Positions 1 through 10,078 of a DNA stretch of 64,000 nt are shown piece by piece. The notes beneath the pieces were generated by a model. The model was not told the origin of the DNA and did no database searches. It saw only the letters and a program-made list of their open reading frames with translations. Position 1 is the first letter of the stretch. Every line of letters starts with the position of its first letter. Both the position numbers and the translations under genes were made by a program. Source of the stretch: Cupriavidus pauculus (GTDB lineage: Bacteria > Pseudomonadota > Gammaproteobacteria > Burkholderiales > Burkholderiaceae); the NCBI RefSeq assembly GCF_022179805.1, contig NZ_BPUO01000002.1:434001-498000 (forward strand). Reading direction: 5' to 3'.

Positions 1-201
1 GTGGAAGCCGCCTTCGCCGGTGGCGATTTCACCGCCGCGCTGCGTGACCTGGCCCAGCTGCGCGATGCCGTGGACCGCTTCTTCAACGACGTGATGGTGA
101 TGGCCGAAGATGCGAAGCTGCGCGCCAACCGCCTGGCGCTGCTGGCCACGCTGCACGGGCTGGCCAACCGCGTGGCAGACATTTCCAAGCTGGCGGCCTA
201 A
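1..201 (+). CDS. glyS: Glycine--tRNA ligase beta subunit, C-terminal end (partial)
   Basis: The window opens inside this gene; only the last 66 codons and the TAA stop are present. The fragment is helical and contains [20 protein letters not shown], which matches the C-terminal DALR-type anticodon-binding tail of the bacterial GlyS beta chain, and it ends in ADISKLAA. GlyS pairs with GlyQ in an alpha2beta2 enzyme that charges tRNA-Gly in the cytoplasm. The next gene, gmhB, starts 29 bases downstream on the same strand, and a glyQ-glyS-gmhB-plsC order is common in Burkholderiales. The identification rests on the tail alone. Confidence 0.85.
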   Translation: MEAAFAGGDFTAALRDLAQLRDAVDRFFNDVMVMAEDAKLRANRLALLATLHGLANRVADISKLAA

Positions 202-230
202 GCTGCTGTCAGGCCACATCGGAGAGAGCC

Positions 231-833
231 ATGCCACAGTCCCTGCCGAAGTTCGTGATCCTGGACCGCGACGGCGTGGTCAATCTCGACAGTGACCACT
301 TCATCAAGACGCCCGACGAATGGGTTCCCATTCCGGGCAGTCTCGAAGCCATCGCCATGCTGAACCAGGCCGGCTATCGCGTCGCGATTGCCAGCAACCA
401 GTCGGGCATCGGCCGCGGCCTGTTCGAGATGAGTGCACTGAACGCGATGCACGAGAAGATGTACAAGGCGCTGGCCAACCTTGGCGGCCGCGTCGAGGCC
501 GTGTTCTTCTGCCCGCACACCGCCGCCGACAACTGCGATTGCCGCAAGCCCAAGTCGGGCCTGTACGAGCAGATCGGCGAGCGTTTCGGCATCGAACTGC
601 GCAACGTGCCCACCGTGGGCGATTCGCTGCGCGACCTCGAGGCCGGCGTGGCCGTGGGCTGCCTGCCGCACCTGGTGCGCACTGGCAAGGGCCTGCGCAC
701 GCTCGACAAGGGCGGCCTGCCCGCCAATACGCGCGTGCACGACGACCTGGCCGCGTTTGCCCGCTGGCTCATCGCGGAAGGGGCGCACAAGTCCCCTGCC
801 CCGGCTGCCCATGCAGCCTCGCCCGCGCCCTGA
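231..833 (+). CDS. gmhB: D-glycero-beta-D-manno-heptose 1,7-bisphosphate 7-phosphatase
   Basis: A HAD-superfamily phosphatase of 200 residues. It removes the 7-phosphate from heptose bisphosphate in the cytoplasmic pathway to ADP-heptose for the LPS inner core. Visible motifs are the DxD nucleophile site LDRDGV (D12, D14), motif II SNQSG (about 55-59), a zinc loop with C94, H96, C102 and C104, the lysine in CRKPKSG (K107), and the acidic motif GDSLRDLEA (D131). Length and zinc loop fit GmhB rather than histidinol phosphatase alone. The ATG at 231 follows a good ribosome site (GGAGAGAG). The last 30 residues are Ala/Pro-rich and probably unstructured. It lies between glyS and plsC on the same strand. 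Confidence 0.93.
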   Translation: MPQSLPKFVILDRDGVVNLDSDHFIKTPDEWVPIPGSLEAIAMLNQAGYRVAIASNQSGIGRGLFEMSALNAMHEKMYKALANLGGRVEAVFFCPHTAADNCDCRKPKSGLYEQIGERFGIELRNVPTVGDSLRDLEAGVAVGCLPHLVRTGKGLRTLDKGGLPANTRVHDDLAAFARWLIAEGAHKSPAPAAHAASPAP

Positions 834-867
834 GGCTGCACCCGTCTTCCTGAATTCGCCCCCATCG

Positions 868-1629
868 ATGACTTTTATCCGCTCCCTGCTGTTCGCGCTG
901 TACCTGCTGATCCTGACGCCGCCGTATGCGTGCGCCTGTTTCATCGTGTTCCCGTTCATGAACGCGGAGAACCGCTTTCTCTTCGTGCGCGGCTGGCCGC
1001 GCCTGGTGATCGGGGCCGCGCGCCTGATCTGCGGCATCGACTACCGCATCGAGGGCATGGACAAGATGCTCGCCATGCTGGACAAGCCCGTGGTGCTGCT
1101 GTCCAAGCACCAATCGGCCTGGGAAACCGTGGCCTACGTGGCACTGATGCCCAAGCCGCTGTGCTTCGTGTTCAAGCGCGAGCTGCTGTTCGTGCCGTTC
1201 TTCGGCTGGGCGCTGGGCATGCTGAAGATGGTCCACATCAATCGCAAGGACGGCACGCGCGCGTTTGCCTCGGCAGCCCGCCAAGGGCGTGAGCGGCTCA
1301 ACGAGGGCGCATGGATCATCATGTTCCCCGAAGGCACGCGTACCCCGTCTGGCAAGGTCAATCCGCGCTATAAGAGCGGCGGTGCCCGTCTGGCGGTGGA
1401 AACCGGCGCATGGGTGTTTCCGATGGCGGTCAATTCGGGACGCGTCTGGCCGCGCAATTCGTTCATGAAGTATCCGGGTACCATCACGATCTCGATTGGC
1501 GACGCCATCCCGTCGGCCAACAAGACCGCCGACATGCTCAACCAGGAAGTGGAAGCCTGGGTTGAAGCCGAAATGCGCCGTATCGATCCGGAAAGCTACC
1601 GTCAAGCAGGGAGCCAGGCCACCGCATGA
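868..1629 (+). CDS. plsC: 1-acyl-sn-glycerol-3-phosphate acyltransferase
   Basis: A 253-residue acyltransferase that converts lysophosphatidate to phosphatidate at the inner membrane, the second acylation of phospholipid synthesis. A hydrophobic N-terminal anchor (about residues 5-28) precedes the catalytic motif HQSAWE (H81-E86, the HX4D/E box). Motif III, FPEGTR (153-158), follows, with a basic segment between them. The open frame extends upstream into gmhB, but the ATG at 868 gives a protein that begins directly with the membrane anchor, as in the family; an in-frame ATG at 811 inside gmhB is the alternative. The stop overlaps the start of the next gene as ATGA, suggesting translational coupling. 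Confidence 0.92.
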   Translation: MTFIRSLLFALYLLILTPPYACACFIVFPFMNAENRFLFVRGWPRLVIGAARLICGIDYRIEGMDKMLAMLDKPVVLLSKHQSAWETVAYVALMPKPLCFVFKRELLFVPFFGWALGMLKMVHINRKDGTRAFASAARQGRERLNEGAWIIMFPEGTRTPSGKVNPRYKSGGARLAVETGAWVFPMAVNSGRVWPRNSFMKYPGTITISIGDAIPSANKTADMLNQEVEAWVEAEMRRIDPESYRQAGSQATA

Positions 1630-2519
1630 AGCTGTTGCGCCCCACTGCCGACCCCGGCGCGCAGCTGGAGCTGCCGCTGGCCGACGCCACGCCAGCCGTC
1701 CAGCCGGGGCCGCAGAACCTGCTCGCGCCCCAGCAGCCCGAGGGTTCGACAGGGCAACCGGTGGCGCCAGCCGCCGAAGCCTGGCCGCCGGTACTGCCCA
1801 ACGGCCGGGTGCTGCAGGTGGGAGAACGCACGCTTCACTATTCGCTCAAGCGCTCGTCGCGCCGTACCATCGGCTTCACGGTCGATGACCGCGGGCTGTC
1901 GATCACCGCACCGCGCTGGGTGACACAGGTCGACGTCGAGGCCGCCATCCTCGAAAAGCAACGCTGGATTTTTACCAAACTGGGCGAATGGCGTCACCGC
2001 GAGGCACGCCGCGTACTGCCCACGGTGCAATGGCGCGATGGCGCGACGCTGCCGTTCCTGGGCAAGCCGATCACGCTGCGCCTGGAGTCGCCTGCCGGCG
2101 TGCTGCTGTTCGACGCCGACACGCGCGTGCTGCACCTGGCCATGCCCGCCCACGCAGAGGAACAGCAGGTCAAGGACCGCGTGCAGGGCTGGCTGCAGAA
2201 CCAGGCGCGCCGCCTGCTGCCCGAGCGCCTGGACGTCTATGCGGCCCGGCTTGGCGTGCGCCATACCGGCTTCGCGCTGACCTCCGCCGCCACGCGCTGG
2301 GGTAGCTGCACCGCCGACGGCAAGATCCGCCTCAACTGGCGCCTCATGCATTTCCCGCTGTCGATGATCGACTACGTGGCGGCCCACGAACTGGCGCACC
2401 TCAAGGAAATGAACCACGGCCCGCGTTTCTGGGAAACCGTGGAATCGATCTTCCCGGAATTCCGCGACGCCCGCGCCCAACTGCGCGCGCATCCGCCCGA
2501 GCTGCTGCCGACGTTCTGA
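1626..2519 (+). CDS. YgjP-like M48/SprT-type metal-dependent hydrolase
   Basis: A 297-residue protein of the YgjP/WLM-related family (formerly DUF45). The zinc motif HELAH (254-258) with a third ligand H264 lies in VAAHELAHLKEMNHGPRFW, preceded by the family signature TRWGSC (223-228). The first 60 residues are Pro/Ala-rich low-complexity sequence. No signal peptide is seen, so it is probably cytoplasmic. The physiological substrate of the family is not well established. The start codon overlaps the plsC stop (ATGA), so it is likely cotranscribed with gmhB and plsC. Confidence 0.85.
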   Translation: MKLLRPTADPGAQLELPLADATPAVQPGPQNLLAPQQPEGSTGQPVAPAAEAWPPVLPNGRVLQVGERTLHYSLKRSSRRTIGFTVDDRGLSITAPRWVTQVDVEAAILEKQRWIFTKLGEWRHREARRVLPTVQWRDGATLPFLGKPITLRLESPAGVLLFDADTRVLHLAMPAHAEEQQVKDRVQGWLQNQARRLLPERLDVYAARLGVRHTGFALTSAATRWGSCTADGKIRLNWRLMHFPLSMIDYVAAHELAHLKEMNHGPRFWETVESIFPEFRDARAQLRAHPPELLPTF

Positions 2520-2562
2520 CGCGCCGCCGCGCGCGCCTCACCACGCGCATTTACCACGCGCA

Positions 2563-5298
2563 TTACCACGCATAGCGTGCACCCAGCCGCATCACGTACT
2601 GCCGGTAGCCCTGGGTGCCCCACTGCCCGCCGATATTGCCCCAACTGCTCCAGCCGCGCGCCAGCTTCGCGTTGACGCCGATCTTGAGTTCGTAGCGATC
2701 CCGCGGAAACAGCTCGCCCAGTATGGTGTTGCTGAATGCCACCGATATGCTGGCCTGGTCGTGCCACCAGTTCAGCGTCGCGTACGGCTGCAGCCGCCCC
2801 CCATCCTCGCGGTCCAGCGTGCGGAATAGCCGTACACCGAGCCGCGTGACCACGCCGTTGGTATCTCCCCCGTTGACCGTCGTGCCGCTGGGCTCGGTCA
2901 GGTTCACGCCGCGATGCCGGATCCAGATCGCCTGCACCTGCGGCTCCACGCGCCAGGCCGTCGTGGCGAGCGGTAGCGCCCAGCCAGTCTCCAGCGAGGC
3001 ATTTCACGCCTGGCTGTGATAACCCGCCTGAGGCCGCTGGTCGCCACGCACATTGCTGTCGAACCAGGCGTACTGGAACCAGCTGTCGACATAGGGCCCA
3101 ACGTCCGAGGCCGCCTGGCCAAACCACGTCGCGTACAGGCCCGCACCGCAGCCGTTGACCTCGCCCTGGGCACGCGCGCTGTTGCCGGCGGCCAGTCCAT
3201 CGGTCGCCACATGGCCGTAGCCGAGCATGGCCCCCACGTGCAGCCTGTCCGCCGCGCCGAACAGCGAACCCCGCGCAAAGTCGCCGCCGCCTTGCAGCAC
3301 CACCGTATCGGCGCGCGCGCTGTAGTCGTCGCCACGGCTGCCGCTTTCGCCGGTCTTGCCGGTCAGCCTGAGCCAGCCGGCCGGTGCGCTTGAAAACGGC
3401 ATCTCGCCCATGCGGTCGTGCAGGCTGTGGACAAAGAGGTTGGAGGCGGCGTGCTCGTTCGCGATATAGGCAGGCACCTCGGGGCGGTAGACCGGCTTCG
3501 GCGGCCCGGGAGGCGCAGGCGGGTCTGGCGGATCGGGCATGCGCTGCGATCGCAGGTACCAGTTGCCATCGTTCGGATTGGACAGTCCGCCACGGTACAG
3601 GCTGTATTCGAACGCGCCCGCGACGGCGCGGCCGGACAGCGTGAAGGCGCCCGCTGGCGCATTGCCGCCGTTGGCCACTTCGATCACGCGGATACCCTCG
3701 CTCGTCAGGCCGCTCTTGCCGCCCACGTTGGTCACCTGCAACGCCGTGTTGCCCTGGGCGGCACCACCATTGATGATCAGCTTGTCGGCTGGCGAGCCAT
3801 CGCCGCCGAGCGCGCTGTTCACCGCCAGCGTGCCGTTGCTGGCGATGTAGTTACGCAGCGTCAGCGTGTGGAAGATGCCGTCGGCGCGCGCGACGAAACG
3901 CACCGCACTGTCAAAGTTCTCGACGCGCGTCAGGTTGGAGTCGATCGGAATCCACCAGACCGAGTGATCGTGCAACGTCAGCTTCGCGGCGTGAAGCTGC
4001 CCCCTTCGGACGGATCCACCCTGGCCCCGCCTCGCAGGGTGGTGCGTGTGGCATCGATATTGACAATCAGTGGCGACGGGCGCGTGTCGATTTCCAGCAT
4101 CCGCTCCGCCATCACGGTACTGTCGACCAGCGTCACGTTTGCCGCCCCGCCCAGGATGGCGATGCCGACACCGTTAGGCGCGGAGAGCGTGCTCGACACG
4201 ATATCCACGCGCTGGATGGTGTTGTCGTCGGGACTTTCCAGCCCCAGCGCCCGACCGTTGACGGCGGTGCTCGTGGCCTGCGAGTTGGTGAGGGAGAGAT
4301 AACCTTCGTCGGAAACCCGCAGCGCATCCGCACCGGTGCCCGATACCGTAACGCTGCTGCCGTTGAGCACTGCCCGGCTATTGGCGCCACGCACGCCGAT
4401 GCCATGCGCGTAGGACCCCGTCGTCGTGACGGACGTGGAGGTGAGCAACTGGGTTCCGCCACGGCCGGCCGAGGCGCCTACCGACGCGAGCCCCTGGGTG
4501 GTGACCGTCGAATTTTCAGCCTCCACATTGATGCCTACGCTGTCCGAAATCAGGCCGAAGGCCCCGTTGCCTTCGGTGAGCACATCGACATTGCGCAGCT
4601 TGACGGTGCCCGTCCCGCGCACCGCCGGCACCCCACGATTCGTACCGGATAGTGCGGATCGGAATGCGGCCGGTCTGGCCATCGATGAGGATATTCGAGT
4701 TCGTCGACGTGATAACCACCGCTGGCGCAGTGTAGCCTGTGGTGGTGATGGAACTCGCGCCAAGCAGTTCGACGTAACCGGTGGCGACGGCAATGCCCGC
4801 CGCGAAATCTCCACCCGTGGTCAGATCCGAATTGCGCAACTGCACGGTGCCGCCATAGTCGGCGAATACGGCGTGCGCGGATTCGCCGTAGGTCGTGATG
4901 TGGACCTCGCCCGTGATCGTGGCGCCGGTCCCGAAGGCATGCGTCCCGTTGGAATGTGCGCCCTGCATCGTCAGCGTGCTGCCAGCCGCGTTGAAGTTGA
5001 TGATGCCGCTCTCATTGGTATAAGCGCCCGTGGATTCGTCCCCGGCGGAAAGCAGCGTCACCGGGCCGGTCACGGTAATCGTGCCGCTGTTGACCGCATG
5101 CAGCACCGACGCATAGGCGCCCGCGCCGGTATCGAATGTGCCGCCGGTGACCGTGCCGTCGCAACCGTTGGCCGCATATGAGGTCGCGGTGGGTGCGGGT
5201 GGGGCACAGTCCGCCGCGCGTGCCCGCCCGGCGCCGGCACTGGCGATGATCAGGCAGTATCCAAACAGGGCCGTTCTGCAAACGAAGCGTGTCGACAT
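2563..5298 (-). pseudogene. Autotransporter (type V secretion) adhesin gene, broken by two frameshifts and one stop
   Basis: Read from 5298 downward, the sequence encodes a Sec signal peptide (start MSTRFVCRTALFG, cleavage near GRARA-A). A Ser/Thr/Gly-rich beta-helix passenger with repeated short strands follows, then a pertactin-like stretch (NLTRVENFDSAVRF), a Pro-rich linker (PDPPDPPAPPGPPKPV), and an outer-membrane beta-barrel ending in the typical terminal aromatic (GARYAW). The reading frame is interrupted three times. It shifts somewhere near 4630-4680, shifts again near 3980-4000 (frame ending GGSFTPRS to frame LTLHDHSVWW), and meets an in-frame TGA at 3004-3006 between GYHSQA and NASLETGW. 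The intact equivalent would be about 910 residues. All neighbouring genes are intact, so general sequencing error seems unlikely, though it is not excluded. Just past the stop the DNA carries a short tandem repeat (accacgcgcatt) at 2540-2573. Confidence 0.85.
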
Positions 5299-5471
5299 GC
5301 AATGTCTCTCCAGTCAGAGATTGCCTATCACGCGCTCCGGCGCGCTTGCCGCGCCGTCGAAACGGCGTAGGCGATCGCACGATGCATGCGACCTCATCGA
5401 ATGTAGCAACGCGTTGGCGGCATCGGCCTCGCCAAGGCGATGAAATTTCTTTTGGATCGATTTCAGCCATT

Positions 5472-5501
5472 TCGACACGCATTCGCGGTCAGGACTAAAA
5501 T
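5472..5501 (+). promoter_or_regulatory. Predicted sigma-70 promoter for gloA
   Basis: TCGACA (5472-5477) and TAAAAT (5496-5501) are separated by 18 bases and lie about 47 bases before the gloA ATG. The hexamers match TTGACA/TATAAT well enough to propose a promoter; there is no experimental support. Confidence 0.45.
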
Positions 5502-5548
5502 ATCGGACTCCGCAGTCAAACAACCTCCCACATCGAAGAGGCTCCCCT

Positions 5549-5956
5549 ATGCGACTCCTCCACACCATGCTGCGCGTTGGCGACTACCAGCGCTCGATCG
5601 ATTTCTACACACGCGTGCTGGGCATGCAGCTTCTGCGCGAAAGCGACAACCCCGAGTACAAGTACCGTCTGGCCTTTGTCGGCTACGGCCCGGAAAGCGA
5701 GACGGCCGTGCTGGAACTGACCTACAACTACGGCGTGGACCAGTACGACCTGGGCACCGCCTACGGCCATATCGCGCTGGAAACGCCCAACGCGGCCGAA
5801 GCCTGTGACCGCATCCGTGCGGCCGGCGGCAAAGTCACGCGCGAAGCCGGCCCGGTCAAGGGCGGCACCACGGTGATCGCGTTCGTGGAAGACCCGGACG
5901 GCTACAAGATCGAACTGATCCAGCGCCACTCGACGCGCGACGCAGCGCGTCCGTAA
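5549..5956 (+). CDS. gloA: Lactoylglutathione lyase (glyoxalase I)
   Basis: A 135-residue VOC-fold enzyme that isomerises the hemithioacetal of methylglyoxal and glutathione to S-lactoylglutathione in the cytosol. The four metal ligands expected for the nickel-type bacterial enzyme are present: H5 (RLLHTMLRV), E56 (AVLELTYN), H74 (AYGHIALE) and E122 (YKIELIQ). Two betaalphabetabetabeta halves cover residues 1-60 and 70-128. Length equals that of E. coli GloA. The ATG at 5549 follows GAGG. The next gene starts 11 bases downstream on the same strand. Confidence 0.95.
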   Translation: MRLLHTMLRVGDYQRSIDFYTRVLGMQLLRESDNPEYKYRLAFVGYGPESETAVLELTYNYGVDQYDLGTAYGHIALETPNAAEACDRIRAAGGKVTREAGPVKGGTTVIAFVEDPDGYKIELIQRHSTRDAARP

Positions 5957-5967
5957 GCGGCGCGGCA

Positions 5968-6873
5968 ATGGGCACACAAACAATAACAAGGCGCCCGCTG
6001 GACAGCACGGCCATCGGACTGATGGTCTTGCTGTGCGCCGCATGGGGACTCCAGCAAGTGATCATCAAGGTCACCGCGCCGCTAATGGGCGCCGTGCTGC
6101 AGGCCGGCGTCCGCTCCGCGATTGCCGCCCTGCTGGTGTTCGCGTTCGCCGCGTGGCGCGGCACCCCGCTCTGGGAACGCGACGGCACGCTGCGCGCGGG
6201 CCTGGTGGCGGGATTGCTGTTCGGCGCGGAATTCTTCTGCATCTTCGTCGGCCTCGGCCATACCACCGCATCGCGCATGGCCGTGTTCCTCTACACGGCG
6301 CCGATCTTCACGGCATTGGGCCTGCACCTGTTCGTGCCCGGTGAACACCTGCATCGCGGCCAGTGGCTGGGCGTGGTGCTGGCGTTCCTGGGCATGGTGC
6401 TGGCCTTCGCGGACGGCATCGTCTCGTCATCGGCACAAGGCAGTACGCTGCTTGGCGATGCGCTGGGGGTGCTGGCAGGCGCGCTGTGGGCTGCCACCAC
6501 CATCGTCGTACGCGGCAGCAAGCTGTCGCACGCCCCGGCCAGCAAGACGCTGCTCTATCAGCTGGCGGTATCGGCGGTGTTGTTGCTGGCGATGGCGCTG
6601 ATGGCCGGCCAGGTTCATCGCGTGGAAGTCACCGGCTTCGTGGTGGCCAGCCTGTTCTACCAGTCGGTGCTGATCGCGTTTGCCAGCTACCTGATCTGGT
6701 TCTGGTTGCTGCGTCAGTATCTGGCGTCGCGGCTGTCGGTGTTCTCGTTCCTGACGCCGCTGTTCGGCGTGGCCTTCGGCGTGCTGCTGATGCACGACCA
6801 GGTCGGCGTACGGTTCGCCGTTGCGGCAGTGCTGGTGCTGCTGGGGATCGTGCTGGTGAACCGGCGGGGGTAG
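5968..6873 (+). CDS. DMT-superfamily (EamA) transporter
   Basis: A 301-residue inner-membrane protein with about ten hydrophobic helices in two EamA repeats (about residues 12-140 and 155-298). Helix 1 starts at LMVLLCAAWGLQQV and the last helix ends at VLLGIVLVNRRG. EamA proteins are usually small-metabolite exporters; the substrate cannot be read from sequence. It starts 11 bases after gloA and may share its transcript. A GC-rich palindrome lies immediately after its stop. Confidence 0.85.
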   Translation: MGTQTITRRPLDSTAIGLMVLLCAAWGLQQVIIKVTAPLMGAVLQAGVRSAIAALLVFAFAAWRGTPLWERDGTLRAGLVAGLLFGAEFFCIFVGLGHTTASRMAVFLYTAPIFTALGLHLFVPGEHLHRGQWLGVVLAFLGMVLAFADGIVSSSAQGSTLLGDALGVLAGALWAATTIVVRGSKLSHAPASKTLLYQLAVSAVLLLAMALMAGQVHRVEVTGFVVASLFYQSVLIAFASYLIWFWLLRQYLASRLSVFSFLTPLFGVAFGVLLMHDQVGVRFAVAAVLVLLGIVLVNRRG

Positions 6874-6898
6874 GTGGGGATAGGTGGCGGGGTATTCT

Positions 6899-6924
6899 CC
6901 CCTCTCCCACTTGTGGGAGAGGGG
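6899..6924. repeat. Dispersed palindrome, inverted variant copy (element 1)
   Basis: A 12-bp inverted repeat around a 2-base loop (CCCCTCTCCCAC, TT, GTGGGAGAGGGG) just after the DMT transporter stop. It continues to the right into a degenerate GGGGGTGAGGG flank. Compared with the copy at 6984-7028 it points the opposite way, so the two form a pair. The same sequence family occurs at six other places in the window. Confidence 0.85.
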
Positions 6925-6983
6925 CGGGGGTGAGGGCGGGCGGCTCAGGCTCTGACAAGCGCTTGTCGCAGGCGATAGGCTTG

Positions 6984-7028
6984 CCCTCTCCCCCAACCCC
7001 TCTCCCGCGCGGCGGGAGAGGGGAGCAA
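6984..7028 (+). repeat. Dispersed palindrome, canonical copy (element 2)
   Basis: The left flank CCCTCTCCCCCAA leads into arms CCCCTCTCCCGC (6997-7008) and GCGGGAGAGGGG (7012-7023) around a 3-base loop, followed by AGCAA. It sits in the tail-to-tail gap between the DMT transporter and trpS. Four other canonical copies share the arms and the AGCAA tail exactly. Confidence 0.9.
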
Positions 7029-7047
7029 GACAGAAGCAGGAAGGGGC

Positions 7048-8076
7048 TTACTTCGGGAACGAGAACATGCCCAGCGCGCTGCGCACTTCTTCCAGCGTTT
7101 GCTGGGTCAGTTCGCGGGCTTCGGCGGTGCCCTTCTTCAGGATGTCGAACACATAGCCCGGATCCTGCGCCAGTTGCTCGCGGCGCTCGCGGATCGGGCG
7201 CAGCATTTCCTGCAGGATGCCTTCCACGCGGCGCTTGAGCACCATGTCGCCCAGGCCGCCGCGCTGGTAGTGGTCCTTCAGCGCCTGCACTTCCTCGACG
7301 TTCGGATCGAATGCGTCGAGGTACGTGAACACGACGTTACCTTCCACCTGGCCGGGGTCCGACACCTTGAGGTGGTTCGGATCGGTGTACATGCTGTGCA
7401 CGGCCGTGCGGATCTGGTCCGGCGATGCGCCAAGCGGAATGGCATTGCCTTGCGACTTGCTCATTTTGGCCTTGCCATCGACGCCCGGCAGCCGGCCGTG
7501 CTTCGGGATCAGCGCTGCAGCCTCGGGCAGCACATCACGGCCCACCTGATGGTTGATACGGCGCACGATTTCGTTGGTCTGCTCGATCAGCGGCGCCTGG
7601 TCCTCGCCCACCGGCACCAGCACGGCCTTGAAGCCGGTGATGTCGGCGGCCTGCGAGGCCGGATAGCACAGGAAGCCAGCCGGGATGTCGCGACCGAAGC
7701 CACGCGCCTGGATTTCTTCCTTGATGGTCGGATTGCGCTCCAGGCGCGATACCGTAACGAAGTTCAGGTACATCAGCGTCAGCTCGGCCAGTGCCGGCAG
7801 ATGCGATTGCACCGTGATCGTGGTCTTGGCGGGATCGATGCCCACCGCCATGTAGTCCAGCGCCACTTCCAGCACGTTGCGGCGCACCTTGTCCGGATCG
7901 TGTGCGTTGTCGGTCATGGCCTGTGTATCGGCCAGCAGCACGTACTGCTTGTGCGTTTCCTGCAAGGCCACGCGGCTCTGCAGCGAGCCGACGTAGTGGC
8001 CCAGGTGCAGCGGGCCGGTGGGGCGGTCGCCAGTCAGGATGACGGGACGCGGATCGGTCTTGGTCTGTTCGGTCAT
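7048..8076 (-). CDS. trpS: Tryptophan--tRNA ligase
   Basis: A class I aminoacyl-tRNA synthetase of 342 residues that charges tRNA-Trp. The HIGH-type motif is HLGH (24-27, in [11 protein letters not shown]), and the KMSKS loop is intact at 204-208 ([10 protein letters not shown]). Between them is the Rossmann catalytic domain with connective insert; the helical anticodon-binding domain occupies the C-terminal third. Length is normal for the family. The ATG at 8076 begins [21 protein letters not shown], as usual in the group. It is followed on the minus strand by repeat elements and preceded by rsmA after a gap of about 70 bases. Confidence 0.96.
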   Translation of the reverse strand: MTEQTKTDPRPVILTGDRPTGPLHLGHYVGSLQSRVALQETHKQYVLLADTQAMTDNAHDPDKVRRNVLEVALDYMAVGIDPAKTTITVQSHLPALAELTLMYLNFVTVSRLERNPTIKEEIQARGFGRDIPAGFLCYPASQAADITGFKAVLVPVGEDQAPLIEQTNEIVRRINHQVGRDVLPEAAALIPKHGRLPGVDGKAKMSKSQGNAIPLGASPDQIRTAVHSMYTDPNHLKVSDPGQVEGNVVFTYLDAFDPNVEEVQALKDHYQRGGLGDMVLKRRVEGILQEMLRPIRERREQLAQDPGYVFDILKKGTAEARELTQQTLEEVRSALGMFSFPK

Positions 8077-8148
8077 GAGCGTCGCGAAAGCTTTGGTATG
8101 TTCAGCGGGATATTCGGAAACGGTATCGAATGCGGGTGCGTGGCGCGA

Positions 8149-8991
8149 TCAGGCCACGCCTTGCGCCGGCGGCACGGCTTTGATGCCGACGATGCGGGCC
8201 AGTTCCACGTACTCGGCCACGGGTACTTCCTCGGCGCGGCGCGTCAGGTCGAAACCGAGCGCGTCGAAGTCCACCTGGTCGCGCAGGAACGACAACGTGT
8301 TGCGCAACACTTTGCGGCGCTGCGAGAACGCGGCGGTGACCACGTCGCCCAGCACGCCCGCGTCACACGCGGGATACGGCGACTGCAGCGTGCCGTCCTC
8401 GGCGCGCGGCCACGGAATCATGCGCACCACGGCGGAGTCCACCTTCGGCGGCGGATTGAACGACGCGGGCGGAACGTCGAGCACGTGTTCCATGTGGTAA
8501 CGCACCTGGAGCATGATCGACAGCCGGCCAAAGGCCTTGCTGCCCGGCTCCGCCACCATGCGCTCGACCACTTCCTTCTGCAGCATGAAATGCTGGTCGC
8601 GCACCTGATCGGCAAAATCCATCAGGTGGAACAGCAGCGGGCTCGAAATGTTGTAAGGCAGGTTGCCCACGATACGCAGCGCGCGGCCGGGCTCCTTGAG
8701 CCTGGCGAAGTCGAACGCCAGTGCGTCGCCGGCATGCACGGTCAGGCGGTCGTTGTAGCGGTTGCGCAGGCGCTCCACGAGGTCGCGGTCCAGCTCCACC
8801 ACCTGCATGCTGGGCAGGCGTTCGAGCAGCGGATTGGTCAGCGCGCCCAGACCCGGGCCGATCTCGACGACCACGTCGTCCGGCTGCGGGTCGATCGCGT
8901 TGACGATGCCGTAGATGATGCCGTCGTCGACCAGGAAGTTCTGGCCGAATCGTTTGCGGGCCACATGGCCCTGGTGCACGTTTGAACGCAT
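8149..8991 (-). CDS. rsmA: 16S rRNA (adenine1518/1519-N6)-dimethyltransferase
   Basis: A 280-residue SAM-dependent methyltransferase (KsgA family) that dimethylates two adjacent adenines in helix 45 of 16S rRNA during 30S maturation. Diagnostic motifs are RKRFGQNFL at the N terminus, the SAM-binding [10 protein letters not shown], the acidic turn ELDRDL, and the catalytic NLPYNISSP. The C-terminal helical domain is complete. It starts 3 bases after the pdxA stop region, so lptD-surA-pdxA-rsmA read as one operon, an order also known from enterobacteria. Confidence 0.96.
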   Translation of the reverse strand: MRSNVHQGHVARKRFGQNFLVDDGIIYGIVNAIDPQPDDVVVEIGPGLGALTNPLLERLPSMQVVELDRDLVERLRNRYNDRLTVHAGDALAFDFARLKEPGRALRIVGNLPYNISSPLLFHLMDFADQVRDQHFMLQKEVVERMVAEPGSKAFGRLSIMLQVRYHMEHVLDVPPASFNPPPKVDSAVVRMIPWPRAEDGTLQSPYPACDAGVLGDVVTAAFSQRRKVLRNTLSFLRDQVDFDALGFDLTRRAEEVPVAEYVELARIVGIKAVPPAQGVA

Positions 8992-8994
8992 ATG

Positions 8995-10059
8995 TCAGTG
9001 CCGGCCGTTGGCGGACGCGCCGTTGCCGTGGCGTCCGCTGGCATGGCCAGCCATGGTAATGGCACACCGGATGGCTTCCAACATGCTGCCGTGCTCGGCC
9101 CGGCCGGTAGCGGCCAGATCGAGCGCGGTGCCATGGTCCACCGATGTGCGAATGAAGGGCAGGCCCAGCGTGACATTGACGCCGTGGCCAAAGGTGCCGT
9201 ACTTGAGCGGCGCCAGACCCTGGTCATGGTACATCGCCAGCACGCAGTCGGCATCGCGCAGGTGGCGCGGCTGGAACAGCGTGTCGGCGGGATAGGGGCC
9301 GCGTGCGTCGATATCGGCGTCGCAGGCCAGCGCCAGCGCCGGCTCGATGACGTCGATTTCCTCGCGGCCCATGTGGCCCGATTCCCCCGCATGCGGGTTC
9401 AGGCCGGTAACGAGGATACGCGGGCGCGCAATGCCGAAATGGCGCCGCAGGTCGTGGTCGACGATCCTGAGCGTGTCATGCAGCATCGGAATCGTCAGCG
9501 CATCAGGCACCGCGCGCAGCGGCAGGTGCGTGGTGGCCAGCGCCACGCGTAGCATGGCGTTGTCGTGGGCCGGCTGGGGCCCGGCCAGCATCATCACCAC
9601 GCGCGGCACGCCAGCGCGCTCGGCAAGGTATTCCGTATGGCCGGTGAACGGCACGCCGGCGTCGTTGATCGTGCTTTTCTGCACGGGCGCCGTGATCATC
9701 GCCGCATGGCGGCCGTCGCGCAGCCCGTCGACGGCGGCATCGAGCAGGGCCAGCACGTAGCGGCCGTTGCGGGCGTCAAGGCGGCCCGGCTCGCAGGCAA
9801 CGTCCAGTGCGATGTCTTCGACCACCACATCGCCATCCGCCAGCCGTCGCTGCCAGGCATGCGCCACGCCCAGTGCCTCGGCGCGGCGTGCCAGCAGGCG
9901 CGCGTCGCCGATCACATGGAACCGATACGCCCCATGCCCCATGTCGTTGGCGCCCCCGCCAAGCTGCAACAGCGCGCCGATCGTGATGTCGGGGCCGATG
10001 CCGGCGGGCTCGCCGGTGGTAATCGCTAACGAAAGGGGCGCGGGTGCAGGGTCGGGCAT
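8995..10059 (-). CDS. pdxA: 4-hydroxythreonine-4-phosphate dehydrogenase
   Basis: A 354-residue NAD-dependent, divalent-metal enzyme of the DXP-dependent vitamin B6 pathway. Family motifs are visible: [13 protein letters not shown] at the N terminus, [10 protein letters not shown] and the metal-binding histidines in [12 protein letters not shown] and [13 protein letters not shown]. The frame remains open upstream, but the upstream residues overlap surA coding sequence and look unlike PdxA. The ATG at 10059 ([20 protein letters not shown]) gives the usual length. It sits between surA and rsmA with short gaps, in one likely operon. Confidence 0.95.
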   Translation of the reverse strand: MPDPAPAPLSLAITTGEPAGIGPDITIGALLQLGGGANDMGHGAYRFHVIGDARLLARRAEALGVAHAWQRRLADGDVVVEDIALDVACEPGRLDARNGRYVLALLDAAVDGLRDGRHAAMITAPVQKSTINDAGVPFTGHTEYLAERAGVPRVVMMLAGPQPAHDNAMLRVALATTHLPLRAVPDALTIPMLHDTLRIVDHDLRRHFGIARPRILVTGLNPHAGESGHMGREEIDVIEPALALACDADIDARGPYPADTLFQPRHLRDADCVLAMYHDQGLAPLKYGTFGHGVNVTLGLPFIRTSVDHGTALDLAATGRAEHGSMLEAIRCAITMAGHASGRHGNGASANGRH

Positions 10060-10078
10060 GGCAAGGGGCCGGCGCGTA

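Noticed and set aside
3004..3006. In-frame TGA in the autotransporter as a possible selenocysteine codon
   Set aside because: Two frameshifts also break the gene, no SECIS-like hairpin was noticed, and the position is not a redox site; a nonsense change is simpler.
3978..4814. Middle autotransporter frame as a separate gene
   Set aside because: Its first residues are frame-shifted nonsense and the passenger sequence continues in both directions in other frames; it is one segment of a broken gene.
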